From: Neodiprion pinetum
Lineage: Eukaryota; Arthropoda; Insecta; Hymenoptera; Diprionidae
Length of the DNA: 64,000 nt
NCBI RefSeq assembly: GCF_021155775.2
Contig: NC_060237.1
Location: 2,420,501 to 2,484,500, forward strand
Direction of reading: 5' to 3'
Shown: positions 49,529 through 62,528 of the stretch, piece after piece
How the letters are laid out: every line of letters starts with the position of its first letter
How positions within the stretch are numbered: the stretch's first letter is position 1
Position numbers and translations under genes: made by a program
The notes under the pieces: model-generated
Database searches by the model: none
Seen by the model: only the letters and a program-made list of their open reading frames with translations
Told to the model about the DNA's origin: nothing

Positions 49529-50082
49529 GTATCTACGTTGTATACTGTCAGCCTACACGTCACAAAATATGATATCCAAGCTTTGAGACCCAATTGTATA
49601 TGGTGGAAATAACGGCTGAGTTAACGCAGAGAATCCGAGAGTTCGATCGTCAATTTCACCTAGCATTATACCCGCCGAAGTTATAATTTGGTCATTGGAC
49701 GTTCAATGGACCAGAAAGACGTAAACAAGGAAAATTACCGCGGATGTAAAGTAAAACATTCGGATTCTCGAATTCCAAAGTGCGCGCCCAGGCGATTACA
49801 CATTATTACAAACAATTCCGAGGCTCTCCCGTCAGCGTTTCATAGACGTAACATAAAATCCAATTGTTGATAATATTTGAATATCCTGATGATTCGAGCG
49901 CGCATGCGAACGTGAAGTACGTCTCGTGTATCAGTAGAAGCTAAGACGTGATAACCCTATAACGCCTATAATTATAGCAGCGGTCAAAGAGGTATTGCAG
50001 AAATAAGGTCCTGCCAGTCAGTGCGTGAATAAGAGATGAAAAAGGTATTATACGAGCACCTCTGAACACGGGATCTTCGTGT

Positions 50083-50289
50083 ACACTGAGAAAAAAGTTT
50101 ATTTACTATTATCAAATGCATAATTGGATGTAGCGAAATGAATGTTTCGTTATTATTGTCAAATTTTAATTGAACCGAATAAGAAACCATATTTGGCTTA
50201 GCCAAAGTTTGATAATAATGACGAAACATTCATTTCACCACATCCAAATATACGTTTGTTAAACAGTAAATAAACTCTTTTCTCGGTGT
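50083..50289. mobile_element. Palindromic Tc1/mariner-type MITE
   Basis: The ends ACACTGAGAAAAAAGTTTAT and ATAAACTCTTTTCTCGGTGT are imperfect inverted repeats and pairing continues nearly to the centre (for example GAAATGAATGTTTCGT and its inverse). A TA lies at each outer edge, the usual mariner target. No transposase. The type is assigned by structure only. Confidence 0.72.
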
Positions 50290-53200
50290 ATCGTTTACTC
50301 GTGTTCCAGCAGAAACAGCTGAATTAATATTCCCAACGTGTCGTAACCGTGGAAACTGAGGTAATGAATTTTAATTGAGTCACTTATACTCGTCACGTTT
50401 CACATATGGACGGAGATGGAAGCTTTCCGAGCCTGCGGAAGGATTCTTACGTGAACCAGGGTAACGGAATATCGCACGAATTATCGATTCATCTTCTTCC
50501 AGTCGCGATTCTTACGACAAATGCATAATGCATGTAATCGATGCTCGAGTTGTAACCGATGACGCGTGTCCTGACGGATCTGAATTCGCCGATCATTAGT
50601 TGCCCGAAGGTCGTGCCTGGTTCCCAGAACCCCTTGAAAAATAAATTTCCAAGCCATTGTTTCACAGTTTATTCAAATACATCGAAACGATTACGAAATT
50701 CGCATAGAAACTTCTGTTGTCAATAGTCTTGAGAGATTCGCAACTGACATGATATGCGGTATAGTCAGCGTGGCCTAAATCAATTCAAACTGTTCTCTTA
50801 TCTAACGGCTCGCTTCTTTTTTCTATGAGCCTTACGTGTTGAGGCATATCTTGGATCATCGGGTCATGTGTGATTATATACATTGTACGTTTTCATGTGC
50901 TGTTCAATTTTGTACGACCCATCCTATTCCTATCCGGAGGGAATACTATGTGTCAGCGGTAAACGAGGCTTCGAATCTACTACATACTTCATTAAAAACC
51001 AATCAACACTCTGCTTTTATCCATTTTTACTTGAACATAGCTGAACAATCGCACGTACAGCAAGTTCATAAGTACGATCTATCAATCCAGCAAGTATCGA
51101 GTCAATCGATTGATCAGTCCGTCGACACGACAATTCGTAAATTCGTAATCACTGGCCGAGTCAAGGTCTTATTATTGCAGCAGCTTCTGTTCGAGCTAAT
51201 TGCCAATTAGACACCGTTGGATAGCGTATTATCCATTGTCCACAACCTTTCGTTCATTGCAAGCAATACGCTGAAAATTACAGTACATACACACAGATAT
51301 TACCGGAATGGACTATAATCTACATCCTTGCATAAGTTTTCATGAAAGTATAATAAGATTTCCAATATCATGCATCGTGAGCATGGAATTGATCGTGATA
51401 TACCTTGCACTTGCCTGACGCATGGCACAAAACAGGGGAAAGTGCATCAAGGCGAGGAGATTTAGAGACCTGGCAAGGACAGGGACAGTTTAAACGATTG
51501 TTAAAATTGCATAAGAGAGTTGATTTTCATGACATTGAATCAGTTCAATGAAAATAAATACGTTGCAATGAATTTTCAAGCTTTACCCCGAGACCTGGAA
51601 ACGTCCCGTTCTCGATTGGTCCCCACTCGGGTACGCAAGCAGAGCAACGAGTCGATCAAGAAGGACGTTGTGGCTCGACAAATTCATGAAATCCTTACAC
51701 CTGACAGTCACCCGTGGACCATCAACGACTTGGAATACCCGAGAGATTCGACTGTAATTACTTTCATTACTTGTGAGTATTCTACCCTCTCTCACTTTTT
51801 ATCGTACCTACATATTGGAAGCGATGGTAATCACGACCCCTTGAGCACCAAGAGTCGTTAAACATTGAAAGCATCTCACGTATTTATCCCCCAACTCCCT
51901 ACCTCTCACCACCTATCCTCCGCGTATTTTCTTCATCTTTGCGATGTTTTTCCTCGATTTTATATAAATTTTTTCACTACTTTATCACTGTTCTTTTGTA
52001 TCTTGATATCTGATGATGGTGTTGATCGTTATAAACTTGTTGAATATTCGTTGGCAGTTGCTCATCGCTGGTTTCATATTTTCGTTGCAATCCCTTTTCG
52101 ATTTTTTCGTCAATTCTCACAAGCTACACTCTTATAAAAAGCTATATTTATAAAGAGTGGCATGCTTCTGCATTCTAAAGACGCGTTAGTGATTTGGACA
52201 ACGTTCGTTTTTTGTTTCCGAGAGCTAAGTTCTTGTATAAATAATCAGACGCGAGAATTGAAAGTGAGTAAAAGCGAAAGACGATCTCGCGATAGTAAAT
52301 GAGATGTGACAAGTACCTTAACTTTCTAGCAACACAATGATATCCTCTGTAATCCTGTTCTTACTTACTCTTTCGTGGTTTCAACTACAATTAAAATCTG
52401 GTCCGCGTGACAGAAACACTGGAGCGAAAGAAGAATAAGGTTTTTATGAAATATTACGTGTACAGTACTTGACTAAGTGAATTCGATTTTTGGAAGCCGT
52501 GGAATGTCTCGAGGCACCCACCAGAAAAAAAAAATCGAGAAAAATGGATCGTGTACTTTGTGAATTACTACCGGGCGAACAACAATGGTCGGAATTCATC
52601 AGATTCGACACAACAGCCCAATACCGTTACGCGAGCTGAGCGGTTTTTCGTAAGTTTGTTCGATACTGATCGCCGTTGACCATCGGCAGCAGAGTAGAAG
52701 ACCCAACTTCTATTCAAGTCCTCACCTTTCACCATCTATCCAGTGTATGCATAGTTTTTATAACGTAACATTCGAAACCGGGGGTCTTTCTTCTTTATTA
52801 CTGCGCGGCAATGACCTTCCACGATCGAAAAATTTCGCAAAAGGCGATTTTCATGTTTTCAAATTCCGCGACAAAATCGTGAATTTAAATAAGGCTTCAA
52901 ATTTCGATCAGATATTTATACTGGGCACAAATCAATAATTTTTTTTAAGGCGATTTTAAAAGATATTAAACAATTGTTAACAATGATCTACGAAGGGCAA
53001 AAGTTTAGTTTGCTCACTCACAGAAAGGTGGTGAGTCTTCTTCCATCACGAAACGAGGAAAGAATTTTGGTCCAGTGTCGAGTAAATCAAAGATAATGGT
53101 CACGAATGTTTAATCGGACAGTCATATTGTAACATCAACAAATTTCGTCAAATTGTGACTTTTGAGAATAAGCAAATATTGTGGCGATAAGCTTTGTTGT

Positions 53201-54197
53201 AACGAGTGCACGAATTCCTGAGAATAATCGGAATTTACGTGTTATATAAATACACGCATAACGATACGGCAGAAATTTTGTTCAGGATTTGATCGACAAA
53301 ACCGATTGTCGGATAGACGTTAATTTCCGACGCGTAATGGCTATAAACAAAAAAGTTGAAACGCCGAGTCATTCTGTGAGAATAAATTCTACGTCTAGAA
53401 CTAATTTAAGTTGATGTCTTATCAAACTTAATCCATTGATCTATGTGGTGTGATCCATGTGTAAGGGATCTGACCAAGCAAAATCCTAAACCTCTCATAG
53501 AACCGTTTCAAACCTTGTGAAATGTTTTTATTAGTTGAAAAAAGTATGTGTGATTTCTTGTAAATTTGTATTCGAAGACGTTCAGACTTTAGAAACCGAT
53601 GAAATATGTTCATAAATCGATAACTTCTGAGTTTCAATTAAATAACTGGAAATCTATACCGATTAGAAATCTCAACTTGATACAGTGTCTTTTAGAATTT
53701 TGGCGCTCATGAAATTTGGATTACATCGTTAAGTATGCAACAGTACAGATGTGGCAATCATTTGCTACGTCCAAGTATTTATACCCATAGGTATACATCG
53801 AAGGAAAGAGAGATCTAGAGAGAAGGGAAAAAATTAATAAAAAAAAATCAGCCGCCAAGGACAAATCCATTCTTTGCTCAATCGTTTAAGTTCAACTTGC
53901 TAAACTATCGCCGGTTAACCATATCAGTAATAATTACAAATATCGTTCGCTACCTTAAAGACGTAAGATTATGATCTCGCCCCCACCACCCCTCTCACAT
54001 GTTCAATCACAAAGTCTTGATAGACCATTTTTTCTTCCGCATTGCGCAAATTCTGATACCATATTTCGACAATGAAACCCATTTGCACGCGCACTATCAA
54101 CATGAATAGTTACAAGTCTGTTGGGAATGGAGATTCGGTTGACAAAAACAAGAAATTGAACGATTTGAAAAGTGCTTCTCTTTCAGAGTATTCCCGG

Positions 54198-56875
54198 ATG
54201 GTCGCCGTGTGGTTACGGCTAGCAACGTTGCTGGCCGTGCTTTTGCACATCGCAGGAAGTCCCAGTGGAATGCCTTACAGTTCAACAAGGGAACAGAGAT
54301 CGAAGCCAATGGAAGGATCAAAAAAACCACACATAGTAGTGATCCTAGCCGACGATTTGGTAAGTGATCTATAAATAAGCGGCTGTCTGACGATATTATG
54401 TTTTTAATTGAAAAATATCTACAACCAGGGATGGAACGACGTTAGTTTTCACGGTTCAAACCAAATACCAACGCCGAACATCGACGCCTTAGCTTATAAC
54501 GGCGTCATACTGAATAGCCATTACGTACCCGCCTTATGCACGCCCAGCAGATCTGCGCTGATGACCGGAAAGTATCCCATTCACCTTGGAATGCAGCATT
54601 CAGTTATATTGGAACCAGAGCCTCGAGGGCTACCGCTCAAGGAAAAACTGATGCCAGAGGTGCTCGACGATATTATACTCTTCCAAACCGTTGATACAAT
54701 GTGATCGTAATTTTCTCTCTTCGTTAAATTTCCGCGCATCAGTTTTCACATTATCATATCACCAGCATAGTAATTCCCTTTTCACAGTACCTGAGAGATG
54801 CGGGTTACAAGACTCACGCGATTGGCAAATGGCATTTGGGCTACCATAGAGTGGCCTACACGCCAACGTATCGAGGCTTTGATTCGCACTTTGGATACTG
54901 GAACGGGCTTCAAGATTATTACAGTCATGAAGTAGCTGCTACGGTGAGTTGTCAGAATATACTCTGAATGCCGCAGTCTACAGTCTAGTAATAGCGAATT
55001 ATTTTTATTTCAGTTTGACTCCTACCGAGGATTCGACATGCGGAGGAATATGACAGTCGCCCGGGACACCGCTGGAAAATATTCCACCGACCTTTTCACC
55101 GATGAAGCGGTTAGGCTGATCGAAACCCACAATCCTGACGACCCGATGTTCATGTACCTGTCACACCTTGCTCCGCACACCGGCAATCAAGACAACCCCT
55201 TTCAAGCACCCGACGAAGAGGTAGCAAAATTCACGCATATCGTAGACCCAGAAAGACGTATTTACGCAGGTGAGTATAACTGATCAGTCCTTCAAACAGT
55301 TGAGGATTCTTCCGAAACCTCGCAATTTCTTACTAAATCCTCGATCTCCGATTCAGCAATGGTGTCCAAACTCGATCAGAGCGTCGGCGAAGTGGTGGCA
55401 GCCCTAAGGCGACGAGAGATGCTGGAGAACAGCATAATTTTGTTTATGTCTGACAATGGTGCTCCGACGTACGGAATTCATAGCAACAGAGGAAGCAACT
55501 ACCCTATGCGCGGGGTGCGTTTACAAAGATTTGTCGTACAAACGAAAACCATTCGCGGATTGTTTTTGGGTATGAATTCTTAATATCCAGGCTCATAGAT
55601 AAAGATTCGTCTTATCTCCAGATCAAGGATAGTCCGTGGGAAGGTGGAGTTCGCGGCGTCGCGGCGATATGGAGTCCCCTGATAGATGCAACGAACAGAG
55701 TATCCAACCAACTCATGTATATGACTGACTGGTTACCAACACTCTACGCGGCTGCAGGTAAAGTGGAAAAATGTCCCGGGGGACCGGATTTTGCAATGGC
55801 AAACACCGATTATCGTGTATTTTGTAAAAAAAATTTATTCAGGATTGGACGTCGCAGCTCTCGGCAACATAGACGGTGTTAATATGTGGCCAGCCTTGCG
55901 AAGTAACAAGCCAAGCCCGCGTTCAGAGGTAGTGGTGAACATCGATGATGTGGCAAATTACGCGGCCATACGAATGGGAGACTTTAAATACATTATTGGA
56001 GCCACTAGCTCTGGTTTAGAATGGTACGGAGAGTCGGGAAAACCGGAGATCGATGCCATTTCTGAGACTTTGGCAAACTACGATCCAGATTTGGTCATGA
56101 AAAGCAGATCTGGGGTTGCTCTCACTGGTGTAATAACAGCTAGGCAAGTGGAAGAAGTGAAAAAAATGAGGGAAAATCACATGGAAGGAGCGCAAATGAC
56201 TGTTACTATACTGACTGCTCTAAAAATTCATTCCCTGAGGAGCGAAGCCGTGCTAAACTGCAACGTCAAAGAAGAGAACAAGGTAATTGAAGCGATAGTC
56301 CTTAGAAGTCTTTATACTTAACGAGGAAACCGTTCTTTCAGATTGCCTGTAATCCGTTGGAGTCGCCGTGTCTGTTCAACATCAAGGAAGACCCTTGCGA
56401 GATGGTAAATCTAGCGAAGACAAGGCCTCTAATTCTCGCGACGCTGGAAGAAGCTCTGATGCGACATCGAGTGACCGTTATTCCAGCGAGCAACGTTGAC
56501 TCAGATCCAAAAGCTGACCCGAAGAACTGGCAGGGTATCTGGGTGAACTGGAACGAGCCTATCCCGATGAAATTCAGCAGCACTGATTCGGAAGAGCCAA
56601 AGAGAATATCGGGGCCTGCGATCGCCTTAATTGCGGTTTTACTGGGTTTAACAACGGTCGGGGTAATAGTGCTGTTCACAGTGAAGTTTAAGAAGAATTC
56701 ATGCACCGAATCTCACCCCGAGCATGGCACCTTCCAGCAGATACCCGGAGAAGGGAATGACAATGGTAACAACTCCGCTGCTTTAGAATCCACCAAGGTC
56801 CTACCAAATCCGAAAAGTATACAGAGTTTCAAAGAGTTCGCTTCTCTCAAAGATCTGGCACGGAATATCGACTGA
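54198..56875 (+). CDS. Arylsulfatase B-like sulfatase with C-terminal membrane segment
   Basis: Eight exons (54198-54359, 54429-54659, 54788-54943, 55014-55269, 55357-55514, 55622-55757, 55843-56282, 56342-56875) encode about 690 residues. A signal peptide (MVAVWLRLATLLAVLLHIAG) leads to ILADDLGWNDVSFHG, a calcium-binding start. CTPSR holds Cys91, the residue converted to formylglycine. GKWHLG, HLAPH, SDNGAP and WEGGVRG are further sulfatase blocks. Near the end, AIALIAVLLGLTTVGVIVLF looks like a membrane helix followed by a basic stop and a cytoplasmic tail. The family removes sulfate from glycosaminoglycans or other sulfate esters; here probably membrane-tethered in lysosome or at the surface. 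An upstream ATG at 54072 is in frame, but a strong acceptor at 54186 and the signal peptide favour 54198. The exon 2 donor (GTGCTC) is weak. It is longer than ARSB (about 530 residues). Confidence 0.9.
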
Positions 56876-57546
56876 CGGAGGGGTCAGAGGTGTGCAAGAT
56901 ACGGGCCCGTTTCCACCAGCATCATCATTACTTACGTCCGAAGCGAGGCCGTTAATCGCTGATCTCCGTTCCCTTTCTTCATTTCTTTTTTACAGACTGC
57001 AGTATGCAATAAACGGGCATACATGGACTTGCGAAAAGATATCGAGACTGGGAACGGGGACGAAAGACTGCGAGTCTTATCTACGTAGGCTACCATTCTT
57101 AAACATCATCTCGCACTACCTCAACATTCAGAGAGCGCATCACTTTGGTATGGTATGTATACCATCTGTGACTGCAGCGTCATATATCCATCTATACTTA
57201 CTCGGATTCCCATCGGTAATCGAAAGATTCCGAGATGTGTAACGGAGAAGTTAAACTTGCTGGTCAAGTTTTTAGTACTTCTCTTTAATTACCTCTTTTC
57301 CTATTACAGTCGACTCTCGCATTAGGGTCGGCAACAAAGTGAAATGTTAGAAGAGAATAGAACCTATTGTTGGTAAGGGTATGCTAATTCTTGAAAATAT
57401 CCTCCCCTGCACCCCCATGACTGGCCATATTGAGAGAGTCGACTGTATATCGATATCTGCACTTATTTTATACATCTATTTGTACATATTACATAAGATT
57501 GTGCGAAAGAATACTTTGAAGGAAATTATTCTTTCGAGTTGATTCT

Positions 57547-57682
57547 AATAAATTTTGCACAAAAACTAGTATGGGGCTATTGTTTCACTGATTCTGCCTT
57601 CATGTTTCCGGTACGATTCAAAATGAAGAGCAAAAACATATAATTGCACACAAAAAATTGTACTGTAAAATATTCTTTTATT
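57547..57682. terminator. Facing polyadenylation signals of convergent genes
   Basis: AATAAA on the plus strand at 57547-57552 fits the sulfatase 3' end. TTTATT at 57677-57682 is AATAAA on the minus strand, about 190 bases past the VPS9 gene stop. The two 3' ends lie about 130 bases apart. Confidence 0.55.
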
Positions 57683-57868
57683 TATGTATGTACGAAACAA
57701 TTCGTAAGTATCGTAAACTTTACGTAATAAGTAGTACGAGAATCAATTTTCATAGGCGTATTTATGCTACTGAATTTACAGTAGTTTAATAATATAGCAA
57801 GTCGTTGTATTGCGTTGTCATTGTCATAAGTCCGCGTATAAGAGAGAAATTAATCAAAAAAGAACGAA

Positions 57869-59550
57869 TCAATTCTGTGTACACTTTTCTAACATAGTAG
57901 CCAATTGGTGTATTTGTCTGTCTAAAGGCGTGAAATCTTGATCGGATTTAGCTATAACATCAAAGAGTTCACCGATGGGTAATTCTGTTTTTACCTTGCG
58001 ACTTCTGCCTGGTAAGTCGTGTACTTCTAAGTGAAACAAAATACCTACCGCTGCCTCAAAGGTACATAAACTATCGGAAAGTCCGTCACGCGGCGATGCG
58101 GACCAAAGGAAATTTTTGATGTAGTGTAAATCAGTCACGAGTCGTTTAGGACGAGATTTTACGATTACGTATATGAGCAGTGGAATCAGCTCGTCTGTGG
58201 ATTGAGTATAAACGAAGGACGAAACCGTTATTTCGTCATTTTCAGTCTTTGTTTGTACTTCGGCAATGGCTGCTTTAACCTCGGCGACAATCAGATCCAG
58301 CGTGCTTCTTAAGCAGAGCGATTTCTCCAGCGGACCTTCTCGTGCGTCCAGTGTTGCTAGTTCAACTATGGCAGCGGGTAGTGAGATAGCTAACGACTCG
58401 TCAGCCCCCAGTTGATCAGGTGTAATACCAGCATCGAAGAATTGACTTAGTTTCTTATTGAGATACATATCTTCTTGCAGCAGCGCACGCGAGAGGAGAT
58501 AATATATCTTATCGTACATAAAGTGCATAATAAATACTTCCAAGGAGGTACTAAGCAGCTTCTGAAATCGAGCATCTCGCTGCAGGCAAAGACTCTGCTT
58601 ACGCATGATTATTGCCCAGTAACGACGAGTGAGATCTTGTAGCATTGAACTGAGTTCCTCGGATGAATTAAAATCGTCCAAATCAATTTGCTTTAGCGTG
58701 GATTTCAGTTTGTCAAACTGAGTATTCGCTTGGTCCGACAACTGATCAAGGAAGCCTCTTGCACTGCAAATTCAACAATTAATTTGTAAATTTTTCTCAA
58801 CTTCTAGCAATTGCTTGCAGACTTACTCTAGTTACTTACTCCTTATACGAGACGACGCTACAATTCAATTTCACTTCATCTTCGATCCGACTATTCGGCG
58901 AGATATATTTTGGGTGAATCGGCATTTCCATAACGAGTATTACGTATATTTGAAATTCCTTGTTGTATCCTTTCTCAATGGATACTATCCCGACCTTATG
59001 TTGACAATTGACCTTCGTTGACTCATTTTCCTCTATTAGCTTCAGCGATGTGTTTTCAAATTTGTATAAACAAGAATTATCTTCTCCAATTGAAGTGAAA
59101 TGGTGTGGTATTTCAGGATGTGGTTTTAGAATGTGATCATCTAATGGGCAGAGGCAATGTAGAATACCATATTAATTTTGCCTGCGTCGTCAATTACTAA
59201 ATAATACTGAGTTATTGACCAACTAATGGTCATTGCGCCGTTCCAAATAAAAATATGTACTAAGAATAGTTACCGACAAATTCATCCGTTATCGGCAAGC
59301 CCCGCAATGAGTTACCAGCAGGCACACAGATATTCCAGCATTTCGATAACGCAAGGTCATATTTTCTTCTATATTCATTCTGGAAATCACAAAGACAATC
59401 AGTATCGTAATTGGTAACAATTCAGAAAATGTATGGCGAAACGGAGAATACAAAATTAATTCATAAAACCAGGTACTGAAGTAATAAAATTTCGAATCTT
59501 ACCCTTAAAGTATGGTAAAATTCGTTGTAAACTATCTCGTCAGGATCCAT
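57869..59550 (-). CDS. VPS9-domain protein resembling the N-terminal half of ANKRD27/VARP
   Basis: Four minus-strand exons join in phase: 59503-59550, 59274-59379, 58840-59140 and 57869-58763, for 449 residues. The start MDPDEIVYNEFYHTL and following WNICVPAGNSL resemble the N-terminus of VARP. Exon 4 carries the VPS9 fold: DELIPLLIYVIVKSRP with the conserved Asp near residue 342, then DLHYIKNFLW and CTFEAAVGILFHLE, which again match VARP more than Rabex-5. VPS9 domains act as exchange factors for Rab5-family GTPases (Rab21 for VARP) on endosomes. VARP then has two ankyrin blocks; here the frame stops about 60 residues after the domain, so the protein is a VPS9-only form. The start was fixed by an in-frame stop just upstream. 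It converges with the sulfatase gene. Confidence 0.83.
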
Positions 59551-60450
59551 TATAGGTTAGCGATAAAACGGTTCCGGTAATTTTGGCAGATTGGATGAAA
59601 TTTATGCAACATTATGTTTTGTGAATACAACCCACAACCTTTGTCATCGCACTCGAGCTGCTACTATCGCAATATCATAATCTGATTACAGCAGGCGAGT
59701 CATCTGATAAAAGAAGGGGAATGTTTACAATTCAGTGTCACATGGTCACATGTTGGGCACGTGTCAATGGAATGCAGTACTGGTGGTGCCATCGATGAAA
59801 ACTGAAAGTGACTACGAAATAGAGGGCAAAGGATGCGTACGAGCGCCTCCTCACACAAATTAGGTCTTTGGAACTAACTTTCGGCGGTGAATTGATGTCG
59901 GTAACCGAACGATATTTACCACTACGAAGGCAGTGGATGTGCAAGTCAATCGAATGTTACTCGTTTGCTGGTATAAGTCGGTTCCCGGCATGAAAAAAAA
60001 TCGTTCAATTTGCGTTAGATCAAAATGGAATAATTCAGTGGTTTGAGCAGTAAATGGATCACTCCTAGCGAATAAACCGTGCCCTGTAAAGACATCCAAA
60101 TAATGTCGTGAGCAGGATGGCGTTAACTCGTCGTGTGGTAATTCCACACTCCTCCTTAACCGACGAAAATTACAACTTGGCAGTATTTGACTGCAGCAGA
60201 CTGGATTGTCGATATTTCTCGGTGTACTTGTAAAAAAATTGCTTATTTGCTCTGAAATAGAAAATGGTATGATTAGGTAAACAAATTGTAGTTTTATACA
60301 CCTAAGATCCATTTCATAAATACTTACCACAGATTCTTCACTATCACTATACACTTTAGCTACACTCAGCGATTTTTATCCCCGCGCGTTGAGCGCCGCG
60401 CCGCTCGCGAATGACCAGTTTTCTCTCAGAACCGAAGAGTATCAAGTAAG

Positions 60451-60628
60451 CGCGCAAAAGGCGCAGTCAAACTTGAAACTTGGTTATTCGTAAAAAAATT
60501 GAATAAAGAGCTGGATGCTCAGCATACCAAGTGTACTTCGCTTTTTCATGTACCGTTTGTGAAATCGACGCGCAAAAGGCGCGTCCGATTCCCGTGATTG
60601 ATTAACGCGCAAAAAGGCACGTCAGATT
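60451..60628. repeat. Three dispersed GCGC-AAAA-GGCGC motifs
   Basis: CGCGCAAAAGGCGC at 60451-60464, CGCGCAAAAGGCGCG at 60569-60583 and ACGCGCAAAAAGGCACG at 60605-60621, each followed by a short TC-containing segment (AGTCAAAC, TCCGATT, TCAGATT). The first two are identical over 14 bases. Confidence 0.6.
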
Positions 60629-61045
60629 AATGTGTTAAAATTGTTTAAATATCTAGGAATTGTCGCAAAATTCTACAGAAACCCAATCCGCATCTGCGTC
60701 TTTTTGAATTCGACGCATTGCGATACGGATTGTTGTTCTGAGATGCGAATCAAGTCCGGAAAGGAGATTGGGGTGAAGAAAAAGCATGCATTATTGTGTG
60801 GCGTGACGGTCGGTGGTCCTCTTCGACGCGAAGTCTTCGAGCTCAGCATCTCTCCTCATCTAGCGTACCACGGAACGCGATAGATGATCGAGAGATGCAT
60901 ATCACCCATTCAGACGATCACAGAGATCAATTGAGTAAAATAATAATTGGGAATGACTGAAAAATTTAATTGAATAATGGCTGAAAGCTGGTTGTAGAGT
61001 ATCAAGAAATGGCAAATTGAACGTCGTTAAAATGCAAAAGCTTAC

Positions 61046-62528
61046 AAATGGTCCGGAGACTCTTATAGGTATATCAGAGTCTTTTACATGTTTTACGAAG
61101 AAAATCTCTATGATCATTTGACGCTGTAAATTACAAAACTTAGTAACATCACGGCAGATCGCGACCTTCCTACCCTCGCCTGATTCCCAACGGAACCACC
61201 CAACGGAAATATTGAAACGAGAGACTCACACACACATGCATAAACCCCGCGACCGATCCCAAAACGTTCACCTACCTACCCGGTTACCTACATTTGATCT
61301 ATACGATTCTCCATTCTTTCCAACACACATCATTCTTTTTCATTTGCGCCGTGGTCACTGTGACTTACTTTTCCGTTGATTACCTGTAGAGAGCAAAATG
61401 TTTTTGTACCATAATCAGCCAGTTGTTATACGATGATAGTAAAAATAGCGAGATTCAAAAAACGATAATACTCTATTTCGGTAGATACAACTTGAGACGC
61501 AGATTTGAATGAACTGATTGTCAAATGTATGCATGTATGTACATACTTAGGTAGCTCATCGTTCACGCGATCAACAGGAAGACCTTGAAGGCCTACCCTA
61601 TTATTCTAGGTATACGTTACTTTGATGATTACTGACGGACTGTTGGTACATCAACTTTTTGTAAAATGGGTTAGATACATCCTGCATGCTAATCAGCATT
61701 TTTCTAAACGAACTAAACCTGCAATTGATCAGTACTTGCTGACTGTTAAGAAATTCAAAGTGATTCAAGATTGACAATGCAATTTGATTACGTTACGTTA
61801 TGCTAGATTTAAATTTTCATTGATTAAACAATAGTGTGTATATAATTGTAAAATCGTTGGAATATGTTGAAACCTCAGGTGAACCAATCACTTAAACGAC
61901 ATCATTTATAAATTAAAACGTAGATTATTACATCAGTAGCAAAACACATTTAGTTTTCGCGTATATCGAGTAAGCCATGGTTACCTGTCGCGATGCTCAT
62001 TCCACTTTCGGCAACGTGTAGAATTTCTAACTTTAAGTGAGCTACTGTGAAATAGATTGCAAAAAAAATGACTCGGCCAAAAGTTAAGCATCGTTGCGAT
62101 CGCGAATGAGCCTAGCCATGCAGCTAAGAAATCGAAGTTTTATATAAAATTGTTACCGTCACGCCACGTGACAGAGGGAACCCAGAGAAATACCCGTAAC
62201 CTAAACACATGCAAACTCACCAACGTTGCCGAGTAATGGAGAAATCACTCGGATGTCTCTGCCTAACTCTGGAAAAACAAAAAATGAAACTCGAATTAAT
62301 TTAGCAATCTGTATTTTCAGTTCTCAAATTAATTATTACTGTTGTCTACTTCAATATTTATTCACCGCATGTTACACAAGGACAAAAGTTCGGCTTCAAA
62401 TTACTACCATGAATTATCAAACAATTGTTAAAAGAAGTATTCTTACCTCCTCCGGGTTGCTCCACACTTGAAAAATAGTAGTTCTCGTAGCATCATACGT
62501 TGAATGGTGGAGCGCTGCACTTTTCACA
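61046..62528 (-). other. Candidate minus-strand exon series, unknown product
   Basis: Three segments have acceptor and donor signals and join in phase: 62447-62528 (donor GTAAGA), a 15-base microexon 61369-61383 (donor GTAAGT) and 61046-61123 (donor GTAAGC). The joined frame would read ...TIFQVWSNPEE, VINGK, RQMIIEIFFVKHVKDSD.... A further GTAAGT donor lies at 63348-63353. No start codon, terminal exon or family was identified, and short open segments can join in phase by chance. Confidence 0.2.

Larger units (their letters stand above)
48381..54071. other. Spacer between the SDR array and the sulfatase gene
   Basis: This 5.7 kb holds the hairpin-type MITE at 50083-50289 and a candidate exon at 49272-49528. 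Other open frames (for example 51520-51861, plus) have no recognisable motif or supported splice partner. No SDR remnants were seen, so the array appears to end at gene 10. Confidence 0.45.

Noticed and set aside
54072..54197. N-terminal extension of the sulfatase
   Set aside because: It would put 42 polar residues before the signal peptide, and a strong acceptor at 54186 suggests that the preceding bases are intronic.
56892..57242. 116-codon plus-strand frame after the sulfatase stop
   Set aside because: It lies in the probable 3' untranslated region and shows no motif.
59860..60354. 164-codon minus-strand frame near the VPS9 gene
   Set aside because: A good acceptor precedes part of it, but the frame does not join in phase to the nearby GTAAGT-ended segment, and there is no ATG or family signature.
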